This document shows, one piece after another, positions 1 to 6,037 of a DNA stretch of 7,254 bases (its first letter is position 1; each line of letters opens with the position of its first letter). This stretch comes from Bacteroidota bacterium (GTDB lineage Bacteria; Bacteroidota; Bacteroidia; Cytophagales; Cyclobacteriaceae), in the NCBI GenBank assembly GCA_024643595.1, contig JAHEMS010000175.1, positions 1 to 7,254 of the forward strand, in the 5' to 3' direction. Position numbers and translations under genes: made by a program. The notes below the pieces were generated by a model. That model saw nothing but the letters and a program-made list of their open reading frames with translations, made no database searches and was not told the DNA's origin.

Positions 1-765
1 GCAAAATCCCAGGTAACTATCGAATACAGTGATGACAACAAACCTCAACGTATTGATGCCATTGTGATTTCAACGCAACACGATGATTTTGCCAAGGACA
101 CAGTGATGCTGAAGAAGATTAAAGATGATGTGATCAATATTCTGGTGCCCCGCATAATGAAGAAACTTCCTAAGCGGGTAAATAAACTTTTTAATAGTGA
201 CATTAAGTATTTTGTTAATCCAACTGGCAAGTTTGTTATTGGTGGGCCGCATGGAGACACTGGTCTAACTGGTCGGAAAATTATTGTGGATACTTATGGA
301 GGAAAAGGAGCGCATGGAGGAGGAGCCTTTTCAGGAAAGGATCCTTCTAAAGTTGACCGCTCGGCAGCTTACGCCACTCGACATATTGCTAAAAATATGG
401 TTGCAGCAGGTCTTTGTGATGAGGTTTTGGTTCAGGTGGCTTACGCCATTGGGGTAGCAAAACCTGTAGGGTTATATGTTAACACTTATGGCACTGCCAA
501 ATTGAATATCTCTGATGGCGAGGTTGCTAAGAAGATTGAAAAGATTTTTGATATGCGTCCCTATTTTATTGAGGAGCGCTTCAAGTTACGCAGTCCAATA
601 TATTCAGAAACTGCTGCCTACGGCCACATGGGCCGGGAATCAAAAAAGGTGGATAAGATTTTTAATAAAGGGAAAAAAAATGAATTGAAAGTGAAAGTTG
701 AATTATTCCCTTGGGAAAAACTTGATTATGTAGATGCGATAAAAAAAGCATTTAAACTTAACTAA
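1..765 (+). CDS. metK: S-adenosylmethionine synthetase, 3' part (5' end outside window)
   Basis: The enzyme makes S-adenosylmethionine from methionine and ATP in the cytoplasm. The reading frame is open from base 1, so the gene starts upstream of the window; 254 codons plus the TAA stop are present, out of a usual total of about 420. Seen: AKSQVTIEY at the very start, the phosphate-binding region GGPHGDTGLTGRK (fragment residues 80-92), and the family signature GGGAFSGKDPSKVDRS (from residue 106), followed by the conserved AAYATRHIAKN and YAIGVAKP segments. Between the GRE motif and FPWEKLDYVD near the C-terminus there is an extra stretch of about 20-25 residues compared with E. coli MetK. 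As I recall, this is normal in Bacteroidota MetK and not a defect. The N-terminal ATP-binding part is not visible. The gene converges on hpf and ends at a shared hairpin terminator. Identity is very secure. Confidence 0.98.
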   Translation, partial: AKSQVTIEYSDDNKPQRIDAIVISTQHDDFAKDTVMLKKIKDDVINILVPRIMKKLPKRVNKLFNSDIKYFVNPTGKFVIGGPHGDTGLTGRKIIVDTYGGKGAHGGGAFSGKDPSKVDRSAAYATRHIAKNMVAAGLCDEVLVQVAYAIGVAKPVGLYVNTYGTAKLNISDGEVAKKIEKIFDMRPYFIEERFKLRSPIYSETAAYGHMGRESKKVDKIFNKGKKNELKVKVELFPWEKLDYVDAIKKAFKLN

Positions 766-799
766 AATAAAAGGGCTCCAATAAGGAGCCCTTTTATTT
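765..799. terminator. Bidirectional intrinsic terminator between metK and hpf
   Basis: Perfect 15-bp inverted repeat: left arm 765-779, right arm 785-799, loop AATAA (780-784). The core is AGGGCTCC/GGAGCCCT, flanked by A-rich sequence on the left and T-rich on the right. Each strand therefore reads as a GC stem followed by a U tract. The left arm begins in the last base of the metK stop codon, and the right arm ends one base before the hpf stop codon (800-802). The hairpin fills the whole convergent gap and should end both transcripts. Confidence 0.9.
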
Positions 800-1102
800 C
801 TAAGCTCTACCGTTGGTTTGTTTGGTTTTAACTTTTTGAAGTTGGGCCTTCAATGCTTCTGTTGCCAGATCAGTAGCTGCTTCAAAAGAACGCGACTGCT
901 CTTTGGCAAAGAATTTCTGACCCGGACCATTCAATTTAATCTCCACCGTTTTATTATCTACTCCCTCATTATTAAGTCGGAGAAATACTTCACCATCAAC
1001 CATTCTATCATAAAATGTCTCTAGTTTATCAACCTTTTTCTGAATAAAGTCGATAAGCTTCTGATCTGCATCAAAATGAATGGAGTGAACTTGCAGTTTC
1101 AT
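800..1102 (-). CDS. hpf: Ribosome hibernation promoting factor, short HPF/RaiA type
   Basis: A 100-residue protein of the HPF/RaiA (S30AE) family. Such proteins bind in the 30S mRNA/tRNA channel and silence ribosomes in stationary phase or stress. Seen: an N-terminal strand MKLQVHSIHFDADQKLIDFIQKKVDKLETFY typical of the family's first strand and helix, a middle EVFLRLNNEG...KTVEIKLNGPGQ strand pair, and the second helix SFEAATDLATEALKAQLQKVKTK with the usual basic end. The length matches the short form; the C-terminal dimerisation domain of long HPF is absent. It lies 102 bp downstream of xerC on the same strand, and no TAnnTTTG promoter is visible between them, so co-transcription is likely (inference). 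The start is the only ATG that gives the family N-terminus; there is no Shine-Dalgarno sequence, only an A/T-rich leader. The product stops in the convergent terminator with metK. Confidence 0.93.
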   Translation of the reverse strand: MKLQVHSIHFDADQKLIDFIQKKVDKLETFYDRMVDGEVFLRLNNEGVDNKTVEIKLNGPGQKFFAKEQSRSFEAATDLATEALKAQLQKVKTKQTNGRA

Positions 1103-1138
1103 AAATAAAAAATTTAAAAGTTTAACAATATGTTTTAT

Positions 1139-1161
1139 CCGGCTATTTTCAGACTAACCGG
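1139..1161 (-). other. Weak hairpin in the xerC-hpf intergenic region
   Basis: CCGGCTA (1139-1145) pairs with TAACCGG (1155-1161), 7 bp with one G-U wobble on the transcribed minus strand and a 9-nt loop. It is followed on the minus strand by ATAAAACA rather than a U tract, so it is a poor terminator. It may be an mRNA processing or stability element, or chance. The rest of the 102-bp gap is A/T-rich with no consensus promoter. Confidence 0.25.
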
Positions 1162-1204
1162 CAACGTCTGTGGGTTATTATTTCATAGTAATGTCTTCAT
1201 TTTT

Positions 1205-2086
1205 TCAAGCTTTAGGATGTGCCTGATCAAATACTTTTTTAAGCTTCTCCATAGAATTATGGGTATAAACCTGGGTTGCAGCCAAACTGCTATGACCTAA
1301 CAAGTCTTTTACCGCGTTTATCTCCGCACCCTTATTCAATAAGTGAGTTGCATAGCTGTGCCGTAAAACATGTGGACTCTTTTTTTCTACCGTAGTAAAT
1401 AACTTCATATACTTCTTCACTATTCGGTTTACCATCATAGGATACAACTGCCCTCCAGTATCGGTAACCAGCAGGTAGGAATGATCTTTTTTGATCACTT
1501 CTTTATTGCGCTGCCGGATATATTCTTTAATTTTTGAAACCAGGCTAGATGAAAACGGAATAATACGCTCCTTATTTCTTTTGCCCAAAACACGAACGGT
1601 GCTTGCCCTCATATTGATATCGCTGTCCTTCAATGCGATGAGTTCGGCAAGACGAATACCTGTACCATATAAGAGTTCCAAAATAAGCTGATCGCGAATA
1701 CCTTTATGACCTTCCGGAAAGGATAAATTATCGAGCAATTTTATAGAGTCTTGCTCATTAATGAAGTGTGGTAATTTTTTTTTTGTTTTCAGGATCTTAA
1801 TTTTCATCATCGGGTCTTTTGTGATGATTTCCTGACGCATCAAAAACTTATAAAATGATCGCAGGCACGCAATTTTTCGATTGATCGACCTTGAATCCAA
1901 CTTTGATTCAACCAGGCTAACAATCCAGGAACGGACTAAGCCAAAATTGGCCTCTTGTACTGGTGTGCTCTCAAACTCTTTAAGTAAATATTGCTCAAAT
2001 TGACTGAGATCTGTCTGGTAGGAAATAACCGTTTTGGGGCTGTACCTTTTTTCGAACCGAATGTATTTTAAGAATGACTCAACCAT
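1205..2086 (-). CDS. xerC: XerC/XerD-type tyrosine recombinase
   Basis: A 293-residue site-specific recombinase, the usual length for chromosomal Xer proteins, which resolve chromosome dimers at dif. Seen: N-terminal SAM-like core-binding domain (about 1-90; FLKYIRFEKRYSPKTVISYQTDL) and a C-terminal catalytic domain. That domain has all expected residues: Arg145 (GTGIRLAEL), Lys169 (LGKRNKER), His239 and Arg242 (SPHVLRHSYATHLL), His265 (LLGHSS) and the nucleophile Tyr274 (TQVYTH). The tail AHPKA resembles the HPRA end of XerC and XerD. An in-frame TAG at 2090-2092 fixes the ATG. It sits between rpsU and hpf, an order I recall as common in Bacteroidota, which argues for a housekeeping Xer protein rather than a phage or island integrase. 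I cannot tell XerC from XerD by eye; the symbol is a best guess. Confidence 0.9.
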   Translation of the reverse strand: MVESFLKYIRFEKRYSPKTVISYQTDLSQFEQYLLKEFESTPVQEANFGLVRSWIVSLVESKLDSRSINRKIACLRSFYKFLMRQEIITKDPMMKIKILKTKKKLPHFINEQDSIKLLDNLSFPEGHKGIRDQLILELLYGTGIRLAELIALKDSDINMRASTVRVLGKRNKERIIPFSSSLVSKIKEYIRQRNKEVIKKDHSYLLVTDTGGQLYPMMVNRIVKKYMKLFTTVEKKSPHVLRHSYATHLLNKGAEINAVKDLLGHSSLAATQVYTHNSMEKLKKVFDQAHPKA

Positions 2087-2122
2087 TAACTATCCCAAGC
2101 CCTCATTGTGTCGTTCTAAGGT

Positions 2123-2160
2123 AAAAAAAAATCCTCCCGGTAAAAAGCTCCGGAAGGATT
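2123..2160 (-). terminator. Intrinsic terminator of rpsU
   Basis: Reading the minus strand, 2160-2150 (AATCCTTCCGG) pairs with 2140-2130 (CCGGGAGGATT). This gives 10 of 11 pairs with one A-C mismatch and a 9-nt loop, followed by an uninterrupted run of nine T (2131-2123). It is a classic strong terminator 28 bp after the rpsU stop. A second, weaker hairpin (2166-2172 with 2181-2187, one wobble) sits directly after the stop codon. No TAnnTTTG promoter is visible between the terminator and xerC. Confidence 0.9.
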
Positions 2161-2187
2161 GTATATTCTAACCCACTTTTGTTGGAA

Positions 2188-2382
2188 TCAGTAATTTTCA
2201 TTGGCATACTGCTTTTGGCGGTATGCAGCACGAATAACCTCGCCTCTCCTTCTCACCGATGGCTTGGTAAACGAAGTTCTTTCACGTAATTCTTTCAAAA
2301 CGCCTGTTTTTTCAAACTTCTTTTTGAAACGCTTAAGCGCTTTATCGATCGATTCGTTTTCTTTAATGTTGATAATCAGCAT
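2188..2382 (-). CDS. rpsU: 30S ribosomal protein bS21
   Basis: A 64-residue basic protein matching bS21 throughout: MLIINIKENESIDKALKRFKKKFEKTGVLKELRERTSFTKPSVRRR, then an Arg/Lys-rich tail. bS21 binds the 30S platform next to the anti-Shine-Dalgarno end of 16S rRNA. In Bacteroidota it is known to help sequester that end, which explains why the phylum largely initiates without Shine-Dalgarno sequences. The gene has its own promoter (2403-2434) and a strong terminator (2123-2160), so it can act as a single-gene unit. The ATG at 2380-2382 is preceded by an A-rich leader (TAATAGTTAAAACA) with no AGGAGG-like element. Upstream lies the acyl-CoA dehydrogenase on the same strand with no terminator between, so some rpsU message may also come from read-through. 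Confidence 0.97.
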   Translation of the reverse strand: MLIINIKENESIDKALKRFKKKFEKTGVLKELRERTSFTKPSVRRRGEVIRAAYRQKQYANENY

Positions 2383-2402
2383 TGTTTTAACTATTAGGGG
2401 TG

Positions 2403-2434
2403 CAAATATAGCAGTCTTAAATTAAAATTCACAA
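2403..2434 (-). promoter_or_regulatory. rpsU promoter (Bacteroidota type)
   Basis: On the minus strand the -7 box TATATTTG (2410-2403) matches TAnnTTTG exactly. A TTG (2434-2432), preceded by AC, lies 21 nt upstream as the -33 element. Transcription would begin about 14-16 nt before the rpsU ATG, giving a very short leader. The -33 element lies only a few bases past the end of the acyl-CoA dehydrogenase gene. Confidence 0.6.
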
Positions 2435-2437
2435 GTA

Positions 2438-3595
2438 TTACTTTAAAATAGAACGCGAAATGACCATTTTCTGAATCTCTGACGTGCCTTCTCCTATTGT
2501 ACATAACTTGGCATCTCGATAAAATTTTTCAGCCGGAAAATCCTTCGTATAGCCATATCCTCCAAAAATCTGAACTCCTTCATTCGCTATTTCTACAGCC
2601 ACTTCAGAGGCATAAAGTTTAGCCATGGCGGATTCTTTATTTACGCTTTCCCCTTTTGCTTTCATTTCAGCCGCCCTATAGGTAAGTAAGGATGCAGCTT
2701 CAATCTTGGTGGCCATGTCAGCTAATTTGAATGAAATACCCTGAAATGCCGATATAGGTTGATTAAACTGGTGTCGTTCCTTAGAGTATTTTAACGCAGC
2801 CTCAAACGCCCCTTTTGCTATTCCCAGGCTTAGCGCGGCAATTGAAATTCTACCCCCATCGAGAACTTTTAAGGATTGAACAAACCCTTCCCCCTCTTTT
2901 CCAATCATTTGGCTTTTATGTACACGGCAATCTGTAAAAATGAGTTCTGCTGTTTCTGAAGCACGCATACCCAATTTATTTTCTTTTTTCCCCGAACTGA
3001 ATCCATTCATTCCTCTCTCTAATATAAAGGCAGTCATTCCATGTGAATCACCTATTTTACCAGTCCTGGCTATTACTACAGCAATATCACCCGATATTCC
3101 ATGGGTGATGAAATTTTTAGCCCCATTGATCACATAATAATCTCCATCTTTGACAGCCACTGTACGCATGTTTCCTGCATCCGATCCCGTATTGGGTTCA
3201 GTAAGGCCCCAGGCACCAATCCATTCAGCTGTTGCCAGTTTCGGCAGGTATTTTTGCTTTTGCTCTTCACTTGCAAATTGAAGGATGTGTCCCGTACACA
3301 ATGAATTATGCGCTGCCATGGAGAGACCAATAGATCCATCAATTTTTGCCAATTCTGAAATTGCGGTAACATATTCCAAATAACTAAAGCCAGATCCACC
3401 ATATTCGTGCGGAACCAATACACCCATCAATCCAAGGTGTCCGAGTTTATGGAACAGCGCAATTGGAAATTCCTGCGACTCATCCCATTCCATCATATGC
3501 GGCGTTATCTCCCTTTGTCCAAAGTCCTGGACCATTTGGGCAATCATTTTTTGATTTTCCCCAACTTCAAAATCAATCAATCCTTCTGTTATCAT
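2438..3595 (-). CDS. Acyl-CoA dehydrogenase (FAD-dependent, short/medium-chain type)
   Basis: A 385-residue flavoprotein that oxidises acyl-CoA to trans-2-enoyl-CoA, passing electrons to electron-transfer flavoprotein. Length is typical. Seen: N-terminal helical domain (to about 125); family signature 1, GLTEPNTGSDAGN (130-142); the middle beta domain; RHQFNQPISAFQ in the C-terminal helical domain; and signature 2, QIFGGYGYTKDFPAEKFYRD (342-361). The catalytic base is Glu369 in IGEGTSEIQ. This is the position used by short/medium-chain and butyryl-type enzymes, unlike isovaleryl-CoA dehydrogenase, which uses another helix. Chain length or branched substrate cannot be told from sequence alone. 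An in-frame TAA at 3599-3601 fixes the start. It stands alone, without other beta-oxidation genes nearby, divergent from ugd and upstream of rpsU. Family assignment is secure; substrate is not. Confidence 0.94.
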   Translation of the reverse strand: MITEGLIDFEVGENQKMIAQMVQDFGQREITPHMMEWDESQEFPIALFHKLGHLGLMGVLVPHEYGGSGFSYLEYVTAISELAKIDGSIGLSMAAHNSLCTGHILQFASEEQKQKYLPKLATAEWIGAWGLTEPNTGSDAGNMRTVAVKDGDYYVINGAKNFITHGISGDIAVVIARTGKIGDSHGMTAFILERGMNGFSSGKKENKLGMRASETAELIFTDCRVHKSQMIGKEGEGFVQSLKVLDGGRISIAALSLGIAKGAFEAALKYSKERHQFNQPISAFQGISFKLADMATKIEAASLLTYRAAEMKAKGESVNKESAMAKLYASEVAVEIANEGVQIFGGYGYTKDFPAEKFYRDAKLCTIGEGTSEIQKMVISRSILK

Positions 3596-3615
3596 CTTTT
3601 ATCTAAATAATCAGG

Positions 3616-3623
3616 CAAAGCTA
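3616..3623 (-). promoter_or_regulatory. Candidate -7 box for the acyl-CoA dehydrogenase
   Basis: The minus strand reads TAGCTTTG, an exact TAnnTTTG match, 21 nt before the start codon. No TTG is found at the expected 17-23 nt upstream, so only half of the promoter is supported. Confidence 0.4.
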
Positions 3624-3680
3624 GGCAAATTATCCAAACGATTGTTAGGGCGTGTATAGATTGCCCATTGAATAGTGTTT

Positions 3681-3701
3681 AATGAGTCGCCAAAACTCAT
3701 T
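3681..3701. repeat. Short inverted repeat in the acyl-CoA dehydrogenase/ugd divergent region
   Basis: AATGAGT (3681-3687) and ACTCATT (3695-3701) form a perfect 7-bp inverted repeat around a 7-nt spacer CGCCAAA. It sits just upstream of the ugd -7 box, where the -33 element would be expected. It is placed like an operator for a dimeric regulator, but it is short enough to be chance, and no regulator gene is nearby. Confidence 0.3.
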
Positions 3702-3709
3702 TTTAAAGT

Positions 3710-3717
3710 TATTTTTG
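3710..3717 (+). promoter_or_regulatory. Candidate -7 box for the ugd operon
   Basis: TATTTTTG matches TAnnTTTG exactly, 24 nt before the ugd ATG. The region 19-21 nt upstream lacks TTG and is instead occupied by the inverted repeat at 3681-3701. The promoter may therefore be weak or activator-dependent (inference). Confidence 0.5.
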
Positions 3718-3741
3718 CAACCAAATTTTTAATATCCATTT

Positions 3742-5055
3742 ATGAAGATTGCTGTTGTCGGAACTGGTTATGTAGGTTTGGTAACGGGCACATGTTTTGC
3801 CGAAACCGGTAATACAGTCACCTGCATTGATATTGATGCTGAAAAAGTAAAAAAGCTTAAGGGAGGCAAAATAACCATTTATGAGCCTGGATTAGAACAA
3901 CTTTTTGAACGAAATCTTAATCAGGGAAGGTTGTTTTTCACCACCAACCTTTCAGAAGGAATTAAGGATGCTAACATCATTTTTCTGGCTTTGCCAACCC
4001 CTCCCGGTGAGGATGGATCAGCCGATTTGAAATATATTTTGGGGGTTGCCCGTGAGCTTGGACCTATGCTTGACCATTATACTGTTATCGTTGATAAAAG
4101 TACCGTTCCTGTTGGCACTGCTGATAGAGTAAGAGAAAATATTGCGGCCACCTGCAAAGTTGAATTTGATGTTGTTTCCAACCCTGAATTCTTGCGCGAA
4201 GGTGTTGCTGTCGAAGATTTCATGAAACCTGAAAGAGTAGTTATCGGCACTAAGTCTGAGCAGGCTATTAAGATTATGAAGTCACTATATGCGCCTTTCG
4301 TTCGTCAGGGCAACCCATTGGTATTCATGGATGAACGTTCTGCTGAATTGACAAAATATGCTGCCAACTCATTCCTGGCCACCAAGATTTCCTTCATGAA
4401 TGAAATTGCTAATCTGTGCGAATTATTGGGTGCCGATGTTGACTCTGTTCGTAAGGGCATGGGTACGGATAGCCGCATTGGAAAACGTTTCTTGTTTCCT
4501 GGAATTGGTTACGGTGGAAGTTGTTTTCCTAAAGATGTGCAGGCACTTTCAAAATCCTCATCTGATGTGGATTATAGTTTTAGGATATTGGAAGCTGTAA
4601 TGGCTGTTAATGCTGATCAGAAAACAAAATTAATTCCCCGGATAAAGGATTTCTACCGGGGAGATTTAAAGGGAAAAGTAATAGCCCTTTGGGGTTTGTC
4701 TTTCAAACCTCATACGGATGACATCCGCGAGGCTCCAGCTCTTTATAATATTGAAGAGTTACTAAATGCTGGTGCAACAATTAAGGCTCATGATCCTGAA
4801 TCAATGGAGAATGTAAAAAGAATTCTCGGTACTAGAATTGAGTTCTGTCATTCCCCGTATGAAGCTGCTCATGATGCCGATGCTGTTTTTATAGCTACGG
4901 AATGGCCGGAGTTCCGAACTCCTGATTTCGAAAAATTGTCTTCTCTTCTCAAAAACAAGGTCATATTTGATGGAAGGAATTTATATGATCTCCTACAAAT
5001 GAAAGAGCTAGGTTATACTTACTTTAGTATCGGAAGAGAAACTATTTATGGATGA
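3742..5055 (+). CDS. ugd: UDP-glucose 6-dehydrogenase
   Basis: Cytoplasmic enzyme that oxidises UDP-glucose to UDP-glucuronate with two NAD+. At 437 residues it is the normal bacterial length. Seen: N-terminal Rossmann NAD site GTGYVG (7-12); IYEPGLE (46-52); DKSTVPVGT (118-126); NPEFLREG (147-154) with Glu149; the linker helix with Lys205 and Asn209 (KYAANSFLATKISFMNE); the catalytic loop GYGGSCFPKD with nucleophile Cys261, Lys264 and Asp265; and the C-terminal UDP-binding FKPHTDDIRE (321-330). All residues used by the family for the thiohemiacetal mechanism are present. An in-frame TAA at 3730-3732 fixes the start. It overlaps the next gene by 8 nt (ATGGATGA), implying translational coupling. 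The partner gene uses its product, so this is a UDP-glucuronate/UDP-xylose supply operon. No glycosyltransferase is adjacent. Confidence 0.97.
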   Translation: MKIAVVGTGYVGLVTGTCFAETGNTVTCIDIDAEKVKKLKGGKITIYEPGLEQLFERNLNQGRLFFTTNLSEGIKDANIIFLALPTPPGEDGSADLKYILGVARELGPMLDHYTVIVDKSTVPVGTADRVRENIAATCKVEFDVVSNPEFLREGVAVEDFMKPERVVIGTKSEQAIKIMKSLYAPFVRQGNPLVFMDERSAELTKYAANSFLATKISFMNEIANLCELLGADVDSVRKGMGTDSRIGKRFLFPGIGYGGSCFPKDVQALSKSSSDVDYSFRILEAVMAVNADQKTKLIPRIKDFYRGDLKGKVIALWGLSFKPHTDDIREAPALYNIEELLNAGATIKAHDPESMENVKRILGTRIEFCHSPYEAAHDADAVFIATEWPEFRTPDFEKLSSLLKNKVIFDGRNLYDLLQMKELGYTYFSIGRETIYG

Positions 5056-6037
5056 GAAAAGAGTATTAATCACAGGCGCCGCAGGATTTTTAGGGTCACA
5101 CCTATGTGATCGGTTCGTTAAGGAAGGTTTCCATGTGATTGCCATGGACAATCTGATTACCGGAGATTTAAGAAACATTGAACATCTATTTAAACTAGAA
5201 AATTTCGAGTTCTATCATCATGATGTTAGTAAGTTCGTTCATGTATCAGGTGAGCTTCACTATATTCTGCACTTTGCCTCACCCGCTAGTCCAATTGATT
5301 ACCTGAAAATTCCGATCCAAACGCTGAAGGTCGGATCACTAGGTACGCACAATCTTTTAGGCCTTGCCAAAGACAAAAATGCTAGAATTATCATAGCCTC
5401 CACCTCAGAAGTTTACGGAGATCCTACAGTCCATCCGCAACCTGAAGAATATTATGGTAATGTGAATACGGTAGGTCCACGTGGCGTATATGATGAAGCC
5501 AAGCGCTTTCAGGAAGCCATTACTATGGCTTACCACACGTTTCATGGATTGGAAACACGCATTGTTAGAATCTTCAATACGTACGGTCCTCGCATGCGAC
5601 TTAATGACGGCCGTGTTTTACCTGCTTTCATTGGTCAGGCTTTGCGTGGTGAAGATCTCACGATATTTGGAGATGGATCGCAAACCCGTTCTTTCTGTTA
5701 TGTCGATGATTTAATTGAAGGAATATATCGATTGCTGATGTCTGATTATGCCTTACCCATGAATATTGGTAATCCAAATGAAATTTCGATTCGTGACTTT
5801 GCCGAGGAGATTGTAAAACTCACTGGAACAACGCAAAAGATCGTATATAAAGATCTACCAAAAGACGACCCGAAACAACGACAACCGGATATCACCAAAG
5901 CAAAGCAATTGCTTGGTTGGGAACCAAAAGTTTCAAGAGCCGATGGTCTTAAAATTACTTATGAATATTTTAAATCATTGCCGCATGAAGTACTCTACCA
6001 GCGTGATCATAAAAACTTTGATGATTACATGCGCTGA
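5048..6037 (+). CDS. uxs: UDP-glucuronate decarboxylase (UDP-xylose synthase)-like SDR
   Basis: A 329-residue extended short-chain dehydrogenase/reductase, most like UDP-glucuronate decarboxylases, which use bound NAD+ to convert UDP-glucuronate to UDP-xylose and CO2. Seen: NAD site GAAGFLGSHL (10-19); DNLITGDLRNIEHL (34-47); HFASPASPIDYLKIP (75-89), a strong mark of this subgroup; catalytic STSEVYG (118-124) with Glu121; YDEAK with Tyr148 and Lys152; RIFNTYGPRM (174-183); NDGRVLPAFIGQALRG; GDGSQTRSFCYVDD (208-221); and RQPDITKAKQLLGWEP (278-293) with Arg278. The motif before the catalytic Tyr is GPRGVYDEAKR rather than the GPRSCYDEGKR of characterised UXS enzymes, so a related NDP-sugar reaction is possible. 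Its position immediately after ugd, overlapping by 8 nt, strongly favours UDP-glucuronate as substrate. The start at 5048 is the ATG that yields the complete Rossmann strand. Confidence 0.87.
   Translation: MDEKRVLITGAAGFLGSHLCDRFVKEGFHVIAMDNLITGDLRNIEHLFKLENFEFYHHDVSKFVHVSGELHYILHFASPASPIDYLKIPIQTLKVGSLGTHNLLGLAKDKNARIIIASTSEVYGDPTVHPQPEEYYGNVNTVGPRGVYDEAKRFQEAITMAYHTFHGLETRIVRIFNTYGPRMRLNDGRVLPAFIGQALRGEDLTIFGDGSQTRSFCYVDDLIEGIYRLLMSDYALPMNIGNPNEISIRDFAEEIVKLTGTTQKIVYKDLPKDDPKQRQPDITKAKQLLGWEPKVSRADGLKITYEYFKSLPHEVLYQRDHKNFDDYMR

Noticed and set aside
1183..1200. Five-codon mini-ORF (MKTLL, then TGA) on the minus strand right after the xerC stop
   Set aside because: Too short, no ribosome binding signal, and no sign of leader-peptide attenuation such as repeated codons plus alternative hairpins.
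1205..2086. Tyrosine recombinase as marker of a mobile element or integron
   Set aside because: The length and motifs fit housekeeping Xer, the neighbours are core ribosomal genes, and no attachment-site duplications or cargo genes were seen nearby.
2201..2425. 74-codon open frame on the + strand opposite rpsU
   Set aside because: Fully covered by rpsU and its promoter; a shadow of a highly conserved ribosomal protein gene.
3130..3423. 97-codon open frame on the minus strand inside the acyl-CoA dehydrogenase gene
   Set aside because: It lies in another frame of a well-supported gene, its translation has no family features, and it has no leader or promoter of its own.
3624..3640. TTTG on the minus strand near 3635-3638 as -33 element of the acyl-CoA dehydrogenase promoter
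   Set aside because: It is only about 11 nt from the -7 box at 3616-3623, too close for the 19-21 nt spacing of this promoter class.
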